From positions 2,010,012 through 2,074,011 of the forward strand of contig CM059623.1 of the NCBI GenBank assembly GCA_030435675.1: a DNA stretch of 64,000 nucleotides. Reading direction: 5' to 3'. This DNA is from Steinernema hermaphroditum (Eukaryota; Nematoda; Chromadorea; Rhabditida; Steinernematidae). The notes under the pieces are model-generated. The model was not told where the DNA came from and searched no databases. It worked only from the letters and a program-made list of their open reading frames with translations. This document shows, piece by piece, positions 38,370 through 49,898 of the stretch (within the stretch, counting starts at the first letter, position 1; each line of letters starts with the position of its first letter). The position numbers were made by a program, and so were the translations under genes.

Positions 38370-39031
38370 TGACGTGAAAGATTCCATTGAAGTCGGTGGC
38401 TATTAGCGGCCACGTCACACTAGAGATGTTCTATAAATAGGTTCCCTAGTCACGACAAGAATCGACTCATTCTCTATGTCCATCGAATCGTAAAATACGG
38501 ATTTGCACTCTCTCCTCGTTCATGATTCTAAAGTGCAGGTGAAATGACGACAACCACTAAAAACGGCCAATCACCTCATTTAAGGAATGTCCAATATTGA
38601 AGATATGCACAAAGTGACTAGGAAGGCAGTCCCAGCCCTGGGACAAACAACCTTTCTAAGCTGTTTTGGAAAAAGTCACGTGATTAGAGATTGAACTAAA
38701 AGTGTACAAGGCGGAAAACATCCAGGAAAAGCCTTTACGACGCCAAACAGAACCTCAAGTGGGCGTTTCATTTGACCAGCTTCTTAGCCTTCCTGAACCA
38801 AGACGGAGATACTGGAGAAGCAAAGATCAAAAGCATCCCGAAGCAATGGATAACGTTTGTTTTCACTCAGAAATCCTGGGGCGTACTTTCTATTTTTGTT
38901 GTTTGTGACAAATATCGTGTGGGAGAACACATGCCCAACTTTTATAACCAGCGCATGGCTACGAGTCGCTACTAGTCGTTGGCAGGAAGTGGATGCTGAG
39001 ATAGAATTAGGCGATTTTTCAACTTTGAATG
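38370..39031. repeat. About 660-bp duplicated element, copy 2
   Basis: Direct copy of 30185-30841 lying 8.2 kb away, with small indels and scattered substitutions. Flanks differ outside the stated limits. Confidence 0.8.
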
Positions 39032-39232
39032 ATGTACAATAGCTAGAGTTTATGGGGGCGAGATGGGGTGAAGGGACACGGCGTGGTCAAAACAGAGCAT
39101 TTATTTCGCGACCAATCGGTCCCGGAATACCAACTCTGACTTGCTAAACCACACTCGGTCTATATAAATACATATAAGAGCTATCTAGACCGTCTAGGCA
39201 GCTAAAAGGATAAAGTGAGGACAGCGTAGACG

Positions 39233-39283
39233 AGGTAACAGTAGCGGTAACAGTAACCATAACAGTAACCATAACAGTAACGG
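39233..39283. repeat. TAACAG-type microsatellite
   Basis: Repeated GTAACAGTAACCATAACAGTAACC hexamer-like units within about 50 bp. Confidence 0.7.
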
Positions 39284-39393
39284 GTCTCTACGTTCCAAAG
39301 TTATGTGTGTTTTCGAGAACGAGAGATTGCATTCCGCGTGAGCAACAGGCACATCAGGAGCATTTAATGGAACATAGGATACGATACGACAGG

Positions 39394-39490
39394 GGACGCC
39401 TGAAATCTCAGGGGGGACGCCTGTAATCCCACAAAAAAAGGGGGGGGGGGACGCCCGATATCCAGGGGGACGCCTGAAACGGCTTTATGC
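39394..39490. repeat. 21-bp repeat locus 1
   Basis: Units of the form TGAAATCTCAGGGGGGACGCC repeated about four times with length changes, including an 11-G run, and closing with TGAAACGGCTTTATGCC. Same family as 41438-41535 and 46912-46998. Confidence 0.65.
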
Positions 39491-40940
39491 CACGACAACA
39501 TGTCCACAGGGCAGGCCGAAGATAAGAAGGAGAGACTTGACTCTTTAGACTTGCGGGAAAGATCTGTTCGTGAAATTGAAATGAGCAACCGATCAACTGG
39601 ATCACACCAGCCGAAAAATATCAATTAGAGTATCTGTGTCATCTGTCCACTTTTGGCGAAAATAGGTAATTACCCTGAACTTGCTTCAGATATCCTTTCT
39701 TCATTTACTCAATCATGAACAAACTCGTTAACATTATCTTTGGTTTCAGAGTTCCCTTGATAGGTGCTTCGTGTCGATGACCTCGTTTAACTATTTTGAG
39801 AACTTCCTTGAGCTACTTGGTCTGATAGTGTCACATTGTAATGTCATTAAAATTACTGCTTAATCTCAATCGAACATTCGTTGTATTCCTCTCGTCTTCC
39901 TCCTCCTCCCCCAATCACCTTCCCTTGGGCCGTGTTGGTCCTCCAACCCAACCCGTCGGCCAGCCACTCGCCATCGCCCTATAATCCAGTCGGTCGGCGG
40001 CGATCGGCCGTTCATCGCCGCCCGCACCGATCGTCGTCGTTGTCGTCGAGGCCGCCGAGGAAGTGGGAACAATTGCGTTGTTTTCGCGGCGCCACACACA
40101 GCGACCGCGTCGACACCAGAGAACGCGACGACGACGGCCATACGGGCGCACTCCTTGGCTCGTGACACCGTCGCGCGACTCAGGAGGCTTCGCCGCCGCC
40201 GCCGACGCGAAGATGTCGGAAATGTGTTGACGGCCGCGGAATATGGGCTAACGAATTAGTGAATCAGTCGAGGGGAATCAGGTTCGTGATTGGGCGAAGG
40301 CGAAAGGCAAGTCGGGGAAGGGAGAAGCTGCCTGGGAATGGAGAAATAAAACGCGATTTTGTATCTGATGGACGATGTTAGGGTTACAGAAAAAAGAGGA
40401 ATTGTGATATGTATTCGCTGCGTAGAAACTCAATTTTTGGACAAAAACTTCTTCAGAATTCGAAGTGATACGTACAGTGGCGCCCACATAAATAGATGCA
40501 CCCTTTCTTGTTTCTTGAAGAAGTTTCTGTTGCCCAGTTACCCTTATTTCTTTTTTGCATTGCTAAGGACAACATTTTTCTAGAGAATTCGAATTGACAC
40601 ATAAAGTGGAGGCCTATGTTGAAATTCAATTTTTGGAGGAATGTTGGTTGTTGGTCTGGATGTTGGTCCTTGCTGGAACCTATGACCAGGGATTTATTCC
40701 GTTGTATGTTTGCAATAGATACACTTACCATCCAAGATAACTAATGAAAATGAATAAAAATGAATATAATTAATATGATAATTAATAAAAATTGGAGTTT
40801 CTGCATTTTACATTATACCGAAGCCATATTAGCCGACGCCACATTATCTACCCTTTTAAATTTTAATTATATTAAAATTATTAAAATAAACCCGGCTGCG
40901 CGCGAATTCGCGCCCTCCAGGTACTAAAAGCCAATTAGGA

Positions 40941-41136
40941 GCTCATGCAAATGGCTGAAGTTGAGGCCAAAAAACTGTAGCCCTGCGGGCGGCAAGACAC
41001 CATAGCCCTGCGGGCGGCAAAATTGGTGCTCATGCAAAGGGCTGAATTTGGGGCCAAAAACTGTAGCCCTGCGGGCGGCAAGACACCATAGCCCTGCGGG
41101 CGGCAAGATTGGTGCTCATGCAAATGACTGAAGTTG
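40941..41136. repeat. 87/86-bp tandem repeat
   Basis: GCTCATGCAAATGGCTGAA-type unit starts recur at 40941, 41028 and 41114. Each full unit contains two copies of AGCCCTGCGGGCGGCAA. Just over two units are present and they are nearly identical. Confidence 0.85.
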
Positions 41137-41249
41137 TCCAAAAATCTGTAAAGCTAAAAAAATACGCTAAAAACGGCACAAAAACTGTAAAGAAACGCAA
41201 AGCCTTGCGTCACCAGAGATATGGTGGAAGTATAGCGCTATCATCTCAA

Positions 41250-41326
41250 CTGCTTGTGTGGCTCATTACGAACGTGCTTCGTTTGTAAGCGGGCGGTGCC
41301 GGGTTCGGTTCCCCTCGGGGTCCTTA
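41250..41326 (+). repeat. tRNA-like sequence
   Basis: GTGGCTCATTACGAACGTGC (D-arm-like), TTTGTAAGC (anticodon-loop-like) and CCGGGTTCGGTTCCCC (T arm) in order; stems are incomplete. It lies just upstream of a CA microsatellite and the 21-bp repeat. Confidence 0.45.
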
Positions 41327-41437
41327 TTTTGTGTGGGTGTTTTCCCCGTGCTCACGGAAAAACACACACACACACACACAAACAGACCAACGGACCCGTC
41401 GGTTCTCCATTTATATATAGGGGATTTCGTTAACGGT

Positions 41438-41535
41438 CGAAATCCCAAAGGGGACGGTCGAATTCCCAAAGGGGACGGTTGAAATCTCAGGGGGGACGGT
41501 TGAAATCTAGGGAACGGTTGAAACGGATTTATGCC
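41438..41535. repeat. 21-bp repeat locus 2
   Basis: Three consecutive 21-bp units (41438, 41459, 41480) of CGAAATCCCAAAGGGGACGGT type, then a shorter unit and the closing TTGAAACGGATTTATGCCC. Confidence 0.8.
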
Positions 41536-41599
41536 CAACCGGTATTGGAAAGGGTGTCTTTGAAAATCAGCGAAATATCGCAAAGGACGCAAAAAATTC

Positions 41600-41671
41600 T
41601 TCCGATGCCGGGAATCGAACCCGGGCCTTGCGGGTGAGAGCCGCAAATCCTAACCACTAGACCACATCGGA
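41600..41671 (-). tRNA. tRNA-Glu (anticodon CTC), inverted duplicate
   Basis: Reverse complement of this stretch is the same 72-nt tRNA-Glu as at 33912-33983, all stems intact, with a run of T behind it. The 5' flank (reading toward 41765) shares GATGGGGTGAGATTAAACTG and more with the first copy, so flank and gene were duplicated together. Confidence 0.95.
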
Positions 41672-41767
41672 CATACTTACGTTGCCGCCTGCACTCGTGA
41701 TGACTTTGATCGCCGATTTCGAAACTTTTGAACAGTTTAATCTCACCCCATCAATGCGTTTTTCAAG

Positions 41768-42048
41768 CTGACGTTGCGTTGGGCACGGGCTAAGTCGATG
41801 GAGAGTCGTGAGTCCATAGTCAGGTGCCGTAAGAGGTCATACAAAGATGAAAGGGTTGTATAAGCGGAGGTGGATTAGACACAACAATCGACATGAGAGC
41901 GATCGAATGGTGATTACAATCATTGCAGTCCTGCAAGTCTCGCTTAGCCAACCCTAGTTTACTACTTATTATTTTTGAAGAAACAACTCCTCTCTTTTCC
42001 CCTACTCTCTTGTTTTTCTGTTATTTCAAGCAGACATTTCGCAAGTGT
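41768..42048. repeat. 281-bp direct duplication, copy 1
   Basis: Matches 45654-45934 with about four differences. It starts CTGACGTTGCGTTGGGCAC and ends CATTTCGCAAGTGT. Its left end abuts the duplicated tRNA-Glu flank. Confidence 0.9.
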
Positions 42049-42699
42049 TAACTTCTCAACACTGAAGAAGAGTGGTCCTTTGGGTACACTAAGAGTACTC
42101 CTTTTGATTATTTTTGACGTCTTGAGTAATGGTCCCACTATATAAAACTTTATAGAACCACTATCTGATGGATGACCTTGCAAACTATGGGTGCTGTGTA
42201 GTTCTATCTAAACTAAATGAACCAAAAGGACAAAATGTTGACAGGAAATACGGAAGACAATGGAAGTACACACAGGCACAGATGTTGTCCAAAGAAAAAT
42301 CAAGCATACGGCTCTTCCATGGGATAACATTTGATAAAATTTTTGCGGGTATACGAACTCTATACCAGCTGGTCGTATAAGTCGTATAAGGAAAAGAATA
42401 TGAAAGCGTTTTGCCGGGTAACTACGGTATAGCATGTACTACTGATCAACTGATGTATATTGATCAAAGAAGTTGATCTTTTATTGTTTATCTTTGACTA
42501 CATCATTCGTACATTCTTCGTAATGCATACGCTACGTTCAAAGTTCCATTTTTGCATCAGAAAGAAGGTGATCCAGGCGACGGGAAATATCTTACATTTT
42601 TGGCGATTTGGCCTAATCCCATTACGAAGGGCCAGAATGTTTGCAATGCTTCAGTAGTTGAGTGGGGAGGGTGAGAAATCAAAAGAAAAAGTTCACCTC

Positions 42700-42772
42700 T
42701 CCACGGACTCGAACTCACGTTGTCAGTTTCCTGGGCAGAAACGCTATCCATTGAGCCACATAGGCGGGGCTC
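42700..42772 (-). repeat. tRNA-like sequence
   Basis: Minus strand shows GTGGCTCAATGGATAGCG (D arm) and GTGAGTTCGAGTCC (T arm) at tRNA spacing; stems are imperfect. Pairs head to head with another at 42792-42858. Confidence 0.45.
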
Positions 42773-42791
42773 TGGGCATAGTAGGAGAGCC

Positions 42792-42858
42792 ATGTCTGGG
42801 TGGTTGAGTGGTGAACGCGATCGATTTGTAAACGACTGATCCGAGTTCGAAGAACGCT
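42792..42858 (+). repeat. tRNA-like sequence
   Basis: GTGGTTGAGTGGTGAACGCG (D arm) then TTTGTAAACGACTGATCCGAG, continuing into TTCGA. The GATCCGAGTTCGA part is shared with the sequences at 7524-7594 and 8229-8292, so they belong to one family. Confidence 0.45.
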
Positions 42859-45653
42859 CACTGAAATAACATTTCCATTGATGTTTATCATCCTTTTTGA
42901 ATTTTTACAGTCATATAAGTAATGTGTTATGAATTTTTGCGTACATCACTTTCATTTAATTTCCAAATGGAGGGCGATTCCACTTCCAGGAATATCTTTT
43001 GCACAAATCGTTCTATAAGAGACACTCTATAAGCCAAATCATTCTTGTTTTTTCAAAGTCGTTGCACAATTACTACGGAAAGTAACTTTTATTTTAGAGG
43101 AAATTTTATAAAACAGTTTGAAAATCATTTATCTGTATCATTTTTGCCGTAACGGATTACGTAGATGTATAAATAAGCGTCCATTTTAAGAGATAGACAT
43201 TCTCATTGAGCTCTCGTAGAAGAGATCAAGGAACCTTCCGAAGTGGTCGGCACACAAATAGGCCTTCATTAATGAACGTTAATCCAAAAGACCGTCGGCT
43301 TGTACGACCAGGTAACACCCTTCGGCAGCTACATCCAAACCAGCATGGGCAATATTCGTCAACGGGTCAATCGTTGCTTGACAGTGATAATAGAACGCGG
43401 AATGAGTAAAAATACAAAGGACAAATGGGAAAGGGAGCCAAACCGAGACCCGAAAACCGGTATTCAAGACCACCCATTTGGACCACTTGAATGATTGGTA
43501 ATAGTCCTTTTAATGCAACCTTTGCAGGTTGCTTGTGTGTGCTTATAAGCCACATTTTTTTGTGTACAACATTTAATAATACATGCCCATTTTAAATTTT
43601 CGGACACTTCAATAGGTTCCCTTGTAACTGCACTGAATTTTTTTGGTTTTTCCAATCTGGAAAGTACTGGACCTAAACGACAGTTTACCCTCTGGCGGTG
43701 ATCATTGATCATTGACCGGTGACCGATGAATCGACACAGCTGTCAAGGTTATTTATGGCTTTGCGCCTTTGGTCTTTCCGTTCCAATTTTTGCTCTGGTT
43801 GATCTGTGTATGACAGCAGAAGATCTCAGAAACTGCGGGCACTTGAAAAACGATCAAAAATTTTCTGTCCGACCTTCTTGATCGAATTATTTCGAGGTTC
43901 GATCGGTTGCCGCTTCCCTTCCACTCGCTAGAACAGAGCTGAAATACAGTCATAGGATATTTGAGCTTTTCCGCTTCACAGGCTTGTTAGTTCCCAGGAG
44001 AAATAGCCGAATGGAAGTCATTGCCGAGCTTAAGTTATCTGAAATACGCACCTCCTTAAGATACCTTAATGGTATTTGCCTAATTTGATTATTATTTTTG
44101 CTTCTCGGGGGATTCTAGTGCTTCACTATCCTTAACTATAATGAGGATGGCATTGGCTGATATCAGCCTTCAGCATGCCCATAAACGCTATAGCACATGT
44201 ATGCGAGACCACATCAACTCTACATTCCCTGAAAATATGCAGGTGTACTGGTGATTAGATGTGGTGTTTGTAATGAGCACTTCTGTTTTGCCTAGTTTTC
44301 GTTATGAACCTATGGCAGTGCGTTACGCGTAGGAAGTTGTTTTTAAGATGTTTAAAACAGCAAGGGTGAATATCAGTTTTAGCCTCGCTGGCCCAGCATA
44401 TGAATTGTTTAGAACTTTGAAAATTTTAGGCACTGATTCACCACTTGCTAGTAGGTGTTTGTTAGTGCTATTTACGAAGCAAGCTGTCCGCCTTTAAGAT
44501 GAACATTCGAACCCTAGCGCGTTTCAAGCGTTCTTAACCAAATTTATTTTTTCAGTCTTCGATGTTTATACCGCTTATATGCTCTTGAATCCGAAGTTAG
44601 AGGTATTACACAGTGCTTACGTGGTGGTGTGGGTTGTCGGGCAGACGGCCTTCTTGGCAAGACGTTGGAACTACGGCTCCCTGGTGTTCCAGGCCTTCTG
44701 GGAGCCGGGGTGATCATTGCACCAACAATAACGGAAATATACGATCTTCTAAGAACGCAAAGCAGGATAAGGCCTACTTGTTCAGATTGGGTACTTCTTC
44801 CTATACACTACGAAAACTAGCTGTACTTTTTTGACTTTCTCTGGTTTGAATTGCTTTGAAGTGGGAATTTTTGAATTCCATTCTTGCGTCGCCTATAGTA
44901 AAACGTCGCCTATTCGAATTCGAACATTTTTGAACAATACATAGCAATCCTAAGAAGCGTAGTTTTCTATGTTTTCGCGTGCCCAAAGATTAACGACTTT
45001 TTGGTACTTTCTAGCTTCAGCGCATCGACTCACATTTCACAATTTCGATGTAGATTTTTACGCCAGCGAAATCGTCTTTACTGAGCGGATTGCTTAATGG
45101 ATCACTTTCAGAATTTCACTTTTTTTTGGCTCAATGAGCTTTGAGAAGAAGATTACGATGCCTCTTTGAACCGGGAACTTTATGACTCTTTTTTCTTTTC
45201 GTTCGCGCACGGAAGTTTTGATGGCGACAACTGTTAAGACTTTATTCACATTATTACCTTTTGATTTTCTAAAACACATATTGGTGTGTGCCCTGTAGGA
45301 ACCTCAAAGTAGTATAAACGTTTAAGAATTCTTTTGAGAGTACTTTCCGATAACCCTGTACACTCGCTTCTAGAAAAGATCATTGCTACAGCTGAGCCAT
45401 CCGTGCTAATTGATTTATTTACAAAAGAGATCTGTTAAATACAGACATGAAAGGGGTGGATAAGCTTAGGTGGATTAGACGCAACAATCGACACGAGAGC
45501 GATCGAATAGCGAAAGAGAGAGAGGATATACGTCAGGATAACGGGAGACAGACATATGAAGTCGTGTGTGAAGTTGCACCTTGGGGCCCGTGGTGCTCAG
45601 AAGTCACGTCCTTCCTGGTGGCAGCCAAAGGGAATCCGTGGAGGAATGGCTGA

Positions 45654-45934
45654 CTGACGTTGCGTTGGGCACGGGCTAAGTCGATGGAGAGTCGTGAGTC
45701 CATAGTCAGGTGCCGTAAGAGGTCATACAAAGATGAAAGGGTTGTATAAGCGGAGGTGGATTAGACACAACAATCGACATGAGAGCGATCGAATGGTGAT
45801 TACAATCATTGTAGTTCTGCAAGTCTCGCTTAGCCAACCTTAGTTTACTACTTATTATTTTTGAAGAAACAACTCCTCTCTTTTCCCCTACTCTCTTGTT
45901 TTTCTGTTATTTCAAGCAGACATTTCGCAAATGT
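45654..45934. repeat. 281-bp direct duplication, copy 2
   Basis: Near-identical to 41768-42048. A degenerate extra copy of its internal part (GGTGGATTAGACGCAACAAT) lies just upstream at about 45466-45514, suggesting the element itself arose by tandem duplication. Confidence 0.9.
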
Positions 45935-46911
45935 CACATCCAATTAGAGGAAAAAAAACGAGACGTCGCGAAGTAAGTGTGATATTTGGTGAGTCAGCGA
46001 AGAGCGAATCTTCGGCACGGCACGTCACCCTCGGCTAATGAGAGCAGAAAAATATGGCGGTAAAAGGGAAGTAAACAGGATGCAGGGACGATACGAAGCT
46101 CTGAATCGGATGTCTGAAAAAATGAGGGAAAGTCACTTTTCAGAGGTGGTTTACGCTATGTCAACATATAAAATTATTCCATTTAGTGTATTATAGTCTC
46201 TGCTGAAGATTGGAGGCACTTGGTGGTGGGAATATTTTTTTTCGGTCAATTTTCAGAACTCATTTGGAGATTCTCGTAAAAGCTTGTTGAGAACGGGTAG
46301 GTGTTGGTGATCCAAATCTGTAAGATAAGACGGTGCGAGTTACTCGTACGCGCCGAGTGAAATCCTCGACGACATTCGCCCGATTCTGGCGTCGGATTCT
46401 ACGTCCACGAGATTCAAATCTGTTCGTAAGGTAGGATATGCAACCTAATGTCTATAAAATGTCTGTCGCAGACGCGATGGATTTCTCCCAACTTCCACGA
46501 CGTTCTACACAAACAGTCTATGTGAAACCCTTTTAATAGCATTGTATTGTCTATATTGTCAGTCTTGGACTTGGTGCATCATAAATAGGTTGTGGTACAC
46601 TTTTACTCTCTATGTAGATTTAGGTGAAAAGGTTGGTAGTCCTGTCACATACTTTCAGATCTCTCCGCCAAGTCCCGCGTGGTACTCTTAGGAGAAAAGG
46701 CGAGCCGGAGGAGAAGTACAATATATACAATATGTCTCTACAAAAGATTTTTGTTTTGTCTGTTCGTCCAACGTCCAATCGACTATGAGACGTACCACAT
46801 TTCTTCCATCCCATGAATGATCGACCAGACGTCGCACTGCTGTATGTGATGCCGAATTGATGCTTCAATTAACGCTGCCTGTTTTTTTTAAATCAATAAA
46901 CTCTTTCGAGC

Positions 46912-46998
46912 CGAAATCCCATTAGACGGTAGAAATCCCAGCTCATTCCTGAAGGGACGGTTGAACTCTCAAGGGGAACGGTCGAAACGGTTTTATGC
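46912..46998. repeat. 21-bp repeat locus 3
   Basis: Degenerate units (CGAAATCCCATTAGACGGT, then AGAAATCCCAGCTC) and the shared closing part CGAAACGGTTTTATGC. Confidence 0.6.
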
Positions 46999-48129
46999 TG
47001 TGGTCGGTTTCGAACAAGGAGAGACATATTCGCTACACAGGCAGTTCAGATGGGACCGATTCAGCTCGGTTCACTTCCACTATACCTTTGATAGGGCCGG
47101 TAGGGCATCCGTGTGTTAGAGCTGAATGGAAACGGTTCTATAAGCTCCACTTTTGCGGACCACTGGCCCACTAGTCCACCAACAAGAAAAAACGTGCATA
47201 TGTCGAATAAAAACGAAACGGACATCACGGGGGGCCTGAACAGCAGTGTACTCTGTGATAGTCGATGGACACGGTGACGGCCTTCGCTATCGTAATTGCC
47301 TCAGCAGCCAACGGGCCATTAAAATTTTTGTAATATATTGGTACGGTAAAACTCAACTCAACATTTTTATGAATGTATTGATTTTAGTCTCGACTTTTTG
47401 CGCATTCTTCCTTTTCTCCAAAATCATCCCATAAGCGTCGACTTCTCAGCATAAATATTTACACTTATCGACCACCCAGTCACAGGAAGTGTTTTTATTT
47501 TCGATCACACGACCGCGGTCGGTTATTGATCTCTTCTCGTCTGTGTATCTCACTCCACTCTCTGTTTGCTCTCCGCGCTATTTGCCGCTCGCCTTTTGTC
47601 TTTTTGCGTTCGTGCTGCGAGAAAAGCACAAAAAACGGTGAATGATGGAGAGAAGGAGTGAGTCACGGGAGACGTTTTTATGTGAATCACTATTGGCCGA
47701 CTGACGAAATGCGACAAAAGAGAAAAGGATCATGGTGGGAAATCAATGAGAGGGGTTAGTTACTGATAGGAATCATGCATATGGTTTGTATATTTGTGTG
47801 CAAGGGCTTCGTATTTGTGTCGATGGGTGGAGGAGGAAGAGGTTAAATTGTTGTTATTGACATTTTTTTCGTAGATTTTCGCAGGTCAGGTACTTGAAGC
47901 GACAGATATTTCGAACACAGTGACATTCCATATACGAGTAGTAAGACTGACTTTGACCTTCTGACTAAGACTGACTGACCCAGCCATCGATCTAACAGTT
48001 TATCGTCACCAAACAACGACAACACCAAACAGAACGTCAAGATTAGGCGGACTGATAACTAGGATTGCTGACGAAGAACGGGTAACCAGCTTCCTGAAAG
48101 GGACGCCGAATAGTTTTGCCCGTCGAGGG

Positions 48130-48552
48130 ATGAATCCAACCGCTTCACACATGGCGTGCCAACTTATCGAGATTCACACTTCTGACGGACTATCTTATGG
48201 CAGTCCGGGTCATTTCTTATCTTATAAAAAGTTTGGGATTTCACGCCAGGTAATAACACCTGAGTCGCTTGAAGGAGGCAATCTCCACGCCGAGGAGGGC
48301 GGCCGTCTCGCTGAAGATAGAGGGGCCGTCGTACTATTCGAAGATGAGGCATCTTCTATGTTCGTAAATCGGGAATCGTTTCCGACATCCGAGCGCAGGG
48401 ATTGCTCTGTCGTCGTAGATCGGTGGATAAAGCTCAACAATCGTTATGAGGATGCGCTCGAGCAGCTTTCAGAACATCCACTCAAAAAGAGAGGTCGGGA
48501 ATACCTCATTGGTGGTCCCGTGGAGATGCCTCATGTCGTCCTCTTTCCATAA
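48130..48552 (+). CDS. Hypothetical protein, 140 residues
   Basis: Open frame with an ATG start and an acidic/basic mix (ESLEGGNLHAEEGGRLAEDR, then LNNRYEDALEQLSEHPLKKR). No family is recognised and no promoter, trans-splice acceptor or poly(A) signal is obvious. It may be a fragment of a mobile element given the neighbourhood. Low confidence that it is a gene. Confidence 0.25.
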   Translation: MNPTASHMACQLIEIHTSDGLSYGSPGHFLSYKKFGISRQVITPESLEGGNLHAEEGGRLAEDRGAVVLFEDEASSMFVNRESFPTSERRDCSVVVDRWIKLNNRYEDALEQLSEHPLKKRGREYLIGGPVEMPHVVLFP

Positions 48553-48879
48553 GGGAATGAATCTGCATAAGCCGAACCTGTCTTTCCTAACCGAACAATA
48601 GTGAGTGTTCGTTGCCTTTAAGTTGAGTGGCGAAGGGCGCGGGATAACATATACAGATGTGAGAATAACGCAGCGAACTTTCAAGCGAATAATGTGCCTG
48701 TCTTAAAGCGAGGGGAGAGGAAAAGAGGTATGTACTTTTCTTGTCTATCCTATTCCTTCAGAGCGGCTGGTTTAGCTAACTTACAGACTAAACGCGACTG
48801 GTTACAAAATATTTATCTGGAGAGGAGAGGAGGTGTTGCACACATACTAATCACTGATACACACAGCCGATACTCCTTC

Positions 48880-49229
48880 CTGCTCTTTTTATTGGGTTGA
48901 TGTGCTTGCCTTCCTTTAGGGCTTCGTAGTCGTCTTCGTGCAATATGGCATATAGTCCATTGAGGGCAGTAGAGGCCGTGATGCCAGGAGGAAGTGCACC
49001 ACTTGCTAAATGAACTCTTTCCTCTTTCCTCGAGGAGACATCTCCTGCAGCACAGATGAGCCCACAATTACGCGCATTATTGGTGAATATGATCCTTGTG
49101 CGGTGGAGGGGGTCCAGCGATTGTGATGGAGGCAGTGGTGACGCTACGGAGTTTTTGTAGTGGGTTGTTGTAGTTGCTCTGTTGCCACGCGGGACTTGAT
49201 TTAACACCTCAAACTTGGGCAATTAAACC
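48880..49229 (-). pseudogene. Possible retroposed copy of an SL1-trans-spliced transcript
   Basis: On the minus strand 49229-49208 equals the 22-nt nematode SL1 leader except one base (A to G at position 10). It is followed by GTGTTAAATCAAG and an open frame of about 120 codons with no internal methionine, ending near an AATAAA at about 48892-48887. There is no Sm-binding site within 100 nt, so it does not look like an SL1 RNA gene. A cDNA of a trans-spliced mRNA inserted in the genome would give this layout. No tail of A or target duplication could be confirmed. The encoded frame is not recognised. Confidence 0.4.
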
Positions 49230-49898
49230 TTTATTTCTCGGGTTACACGATACACAAGTACACGATTATTACACAGGTAAACCAGCAGACGGCGGTCATC
49301 CCGACCGTCTGCCTTCGAGTGGATGATCCTAGATGACTGAGCTTGTGCAGATCGGAGGTCAGGAGGTAGTGGGGACGCGGGAGTAGACAGAGAATTTATC
49401 CAAACAAACTCTGATTATCCCAAGTAATTACAATCTTTTATAGGCCCAATCGGGGCGCGGGGCGGAGCCCGGGGTGTGAATCGCGTTGAGACCGCGACAG
49501 AGCTGTGGTTGACGGGCGGTCTGGGGGATTGGCTTGTGAGGAGGCGGAGCCGACTGTGAAGAGGTCCTTGGCACCTCTTCTGGCGCGGCCTCTGCTTTTG
49601 GTCCCATCTGTTGGATCTGATAAGATCGGGTCACTGGATGATCCCATCTGAATCTAAATAATCGTCTGGGGAAACATGATAGGATGATGATTTGCATGAT
49701 TAACAAAGAGAAAAGTCGCTGTAAGCGACAATCCTGAAGTGTGACAGCAGTATTTAAAAGTGAATTCAATTCGACTTACGGTTTTCGAGAGTTAAATCGT
49801 AACACGATTCCGTGGATTAGAATCTTTATGAATGTGTGATTCACGTTGACGATGTCCGGTTCTGGGATACGAAATGTCTACAGTGCACGGGATGCTAA

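Larger units (their letters stand above)
28431..48100. other. Gene desert of about 20 kb with repeats and tRNA sequences
   Basis: No protein gene could be supported. Open frames are short, without conserved motifs, and several run through tRNA-like sequences. Contents listed separately: a 660-bp direct duplication, two tRNA-Glu genes, tRNA-like sequences, an 87-bp tandem repeat, a 21-bp repeat at three places, a 281-bp direct duplication and microsatellites. A GC-rich island at about 39.9-40.25 kb may be a promoter of something not seen. Confidence 0.5.

Noticed and set aside
39866..40168. Overlapping 100-codon frames on both strands as a gene
   Set aside because: Same reason: GC-rich island with frames open on both strands, no motif and no splice context.
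40941..41136. CRISPR-like repeat-spacer pattern
   Set aside because: The spacers repeat as well, so it is an ordinary tandem repeat, and the genome is eukaryotic.
44671..44705. GGCTCCC/GGGAGCC inverted repeat as a terminator
   Set aside because: Only 7 bp with no transcript or T run next to it.
49100..49229. Functional SL1 RNA gene
   Set aside because: No Sm-binding site and no SL RNA-like stem-loops are visible in the following 100 nt, and a mismatch lies within the invariant leader.
49190..49770. Minus-strand LTR with TATAAA, AATAAA and a following gag
   Set aside because: A TATA-like word and AATAAA are there, but no second copy, no clear TG...CA ends and no gag motif. The SL1 match explains the interesting part better.
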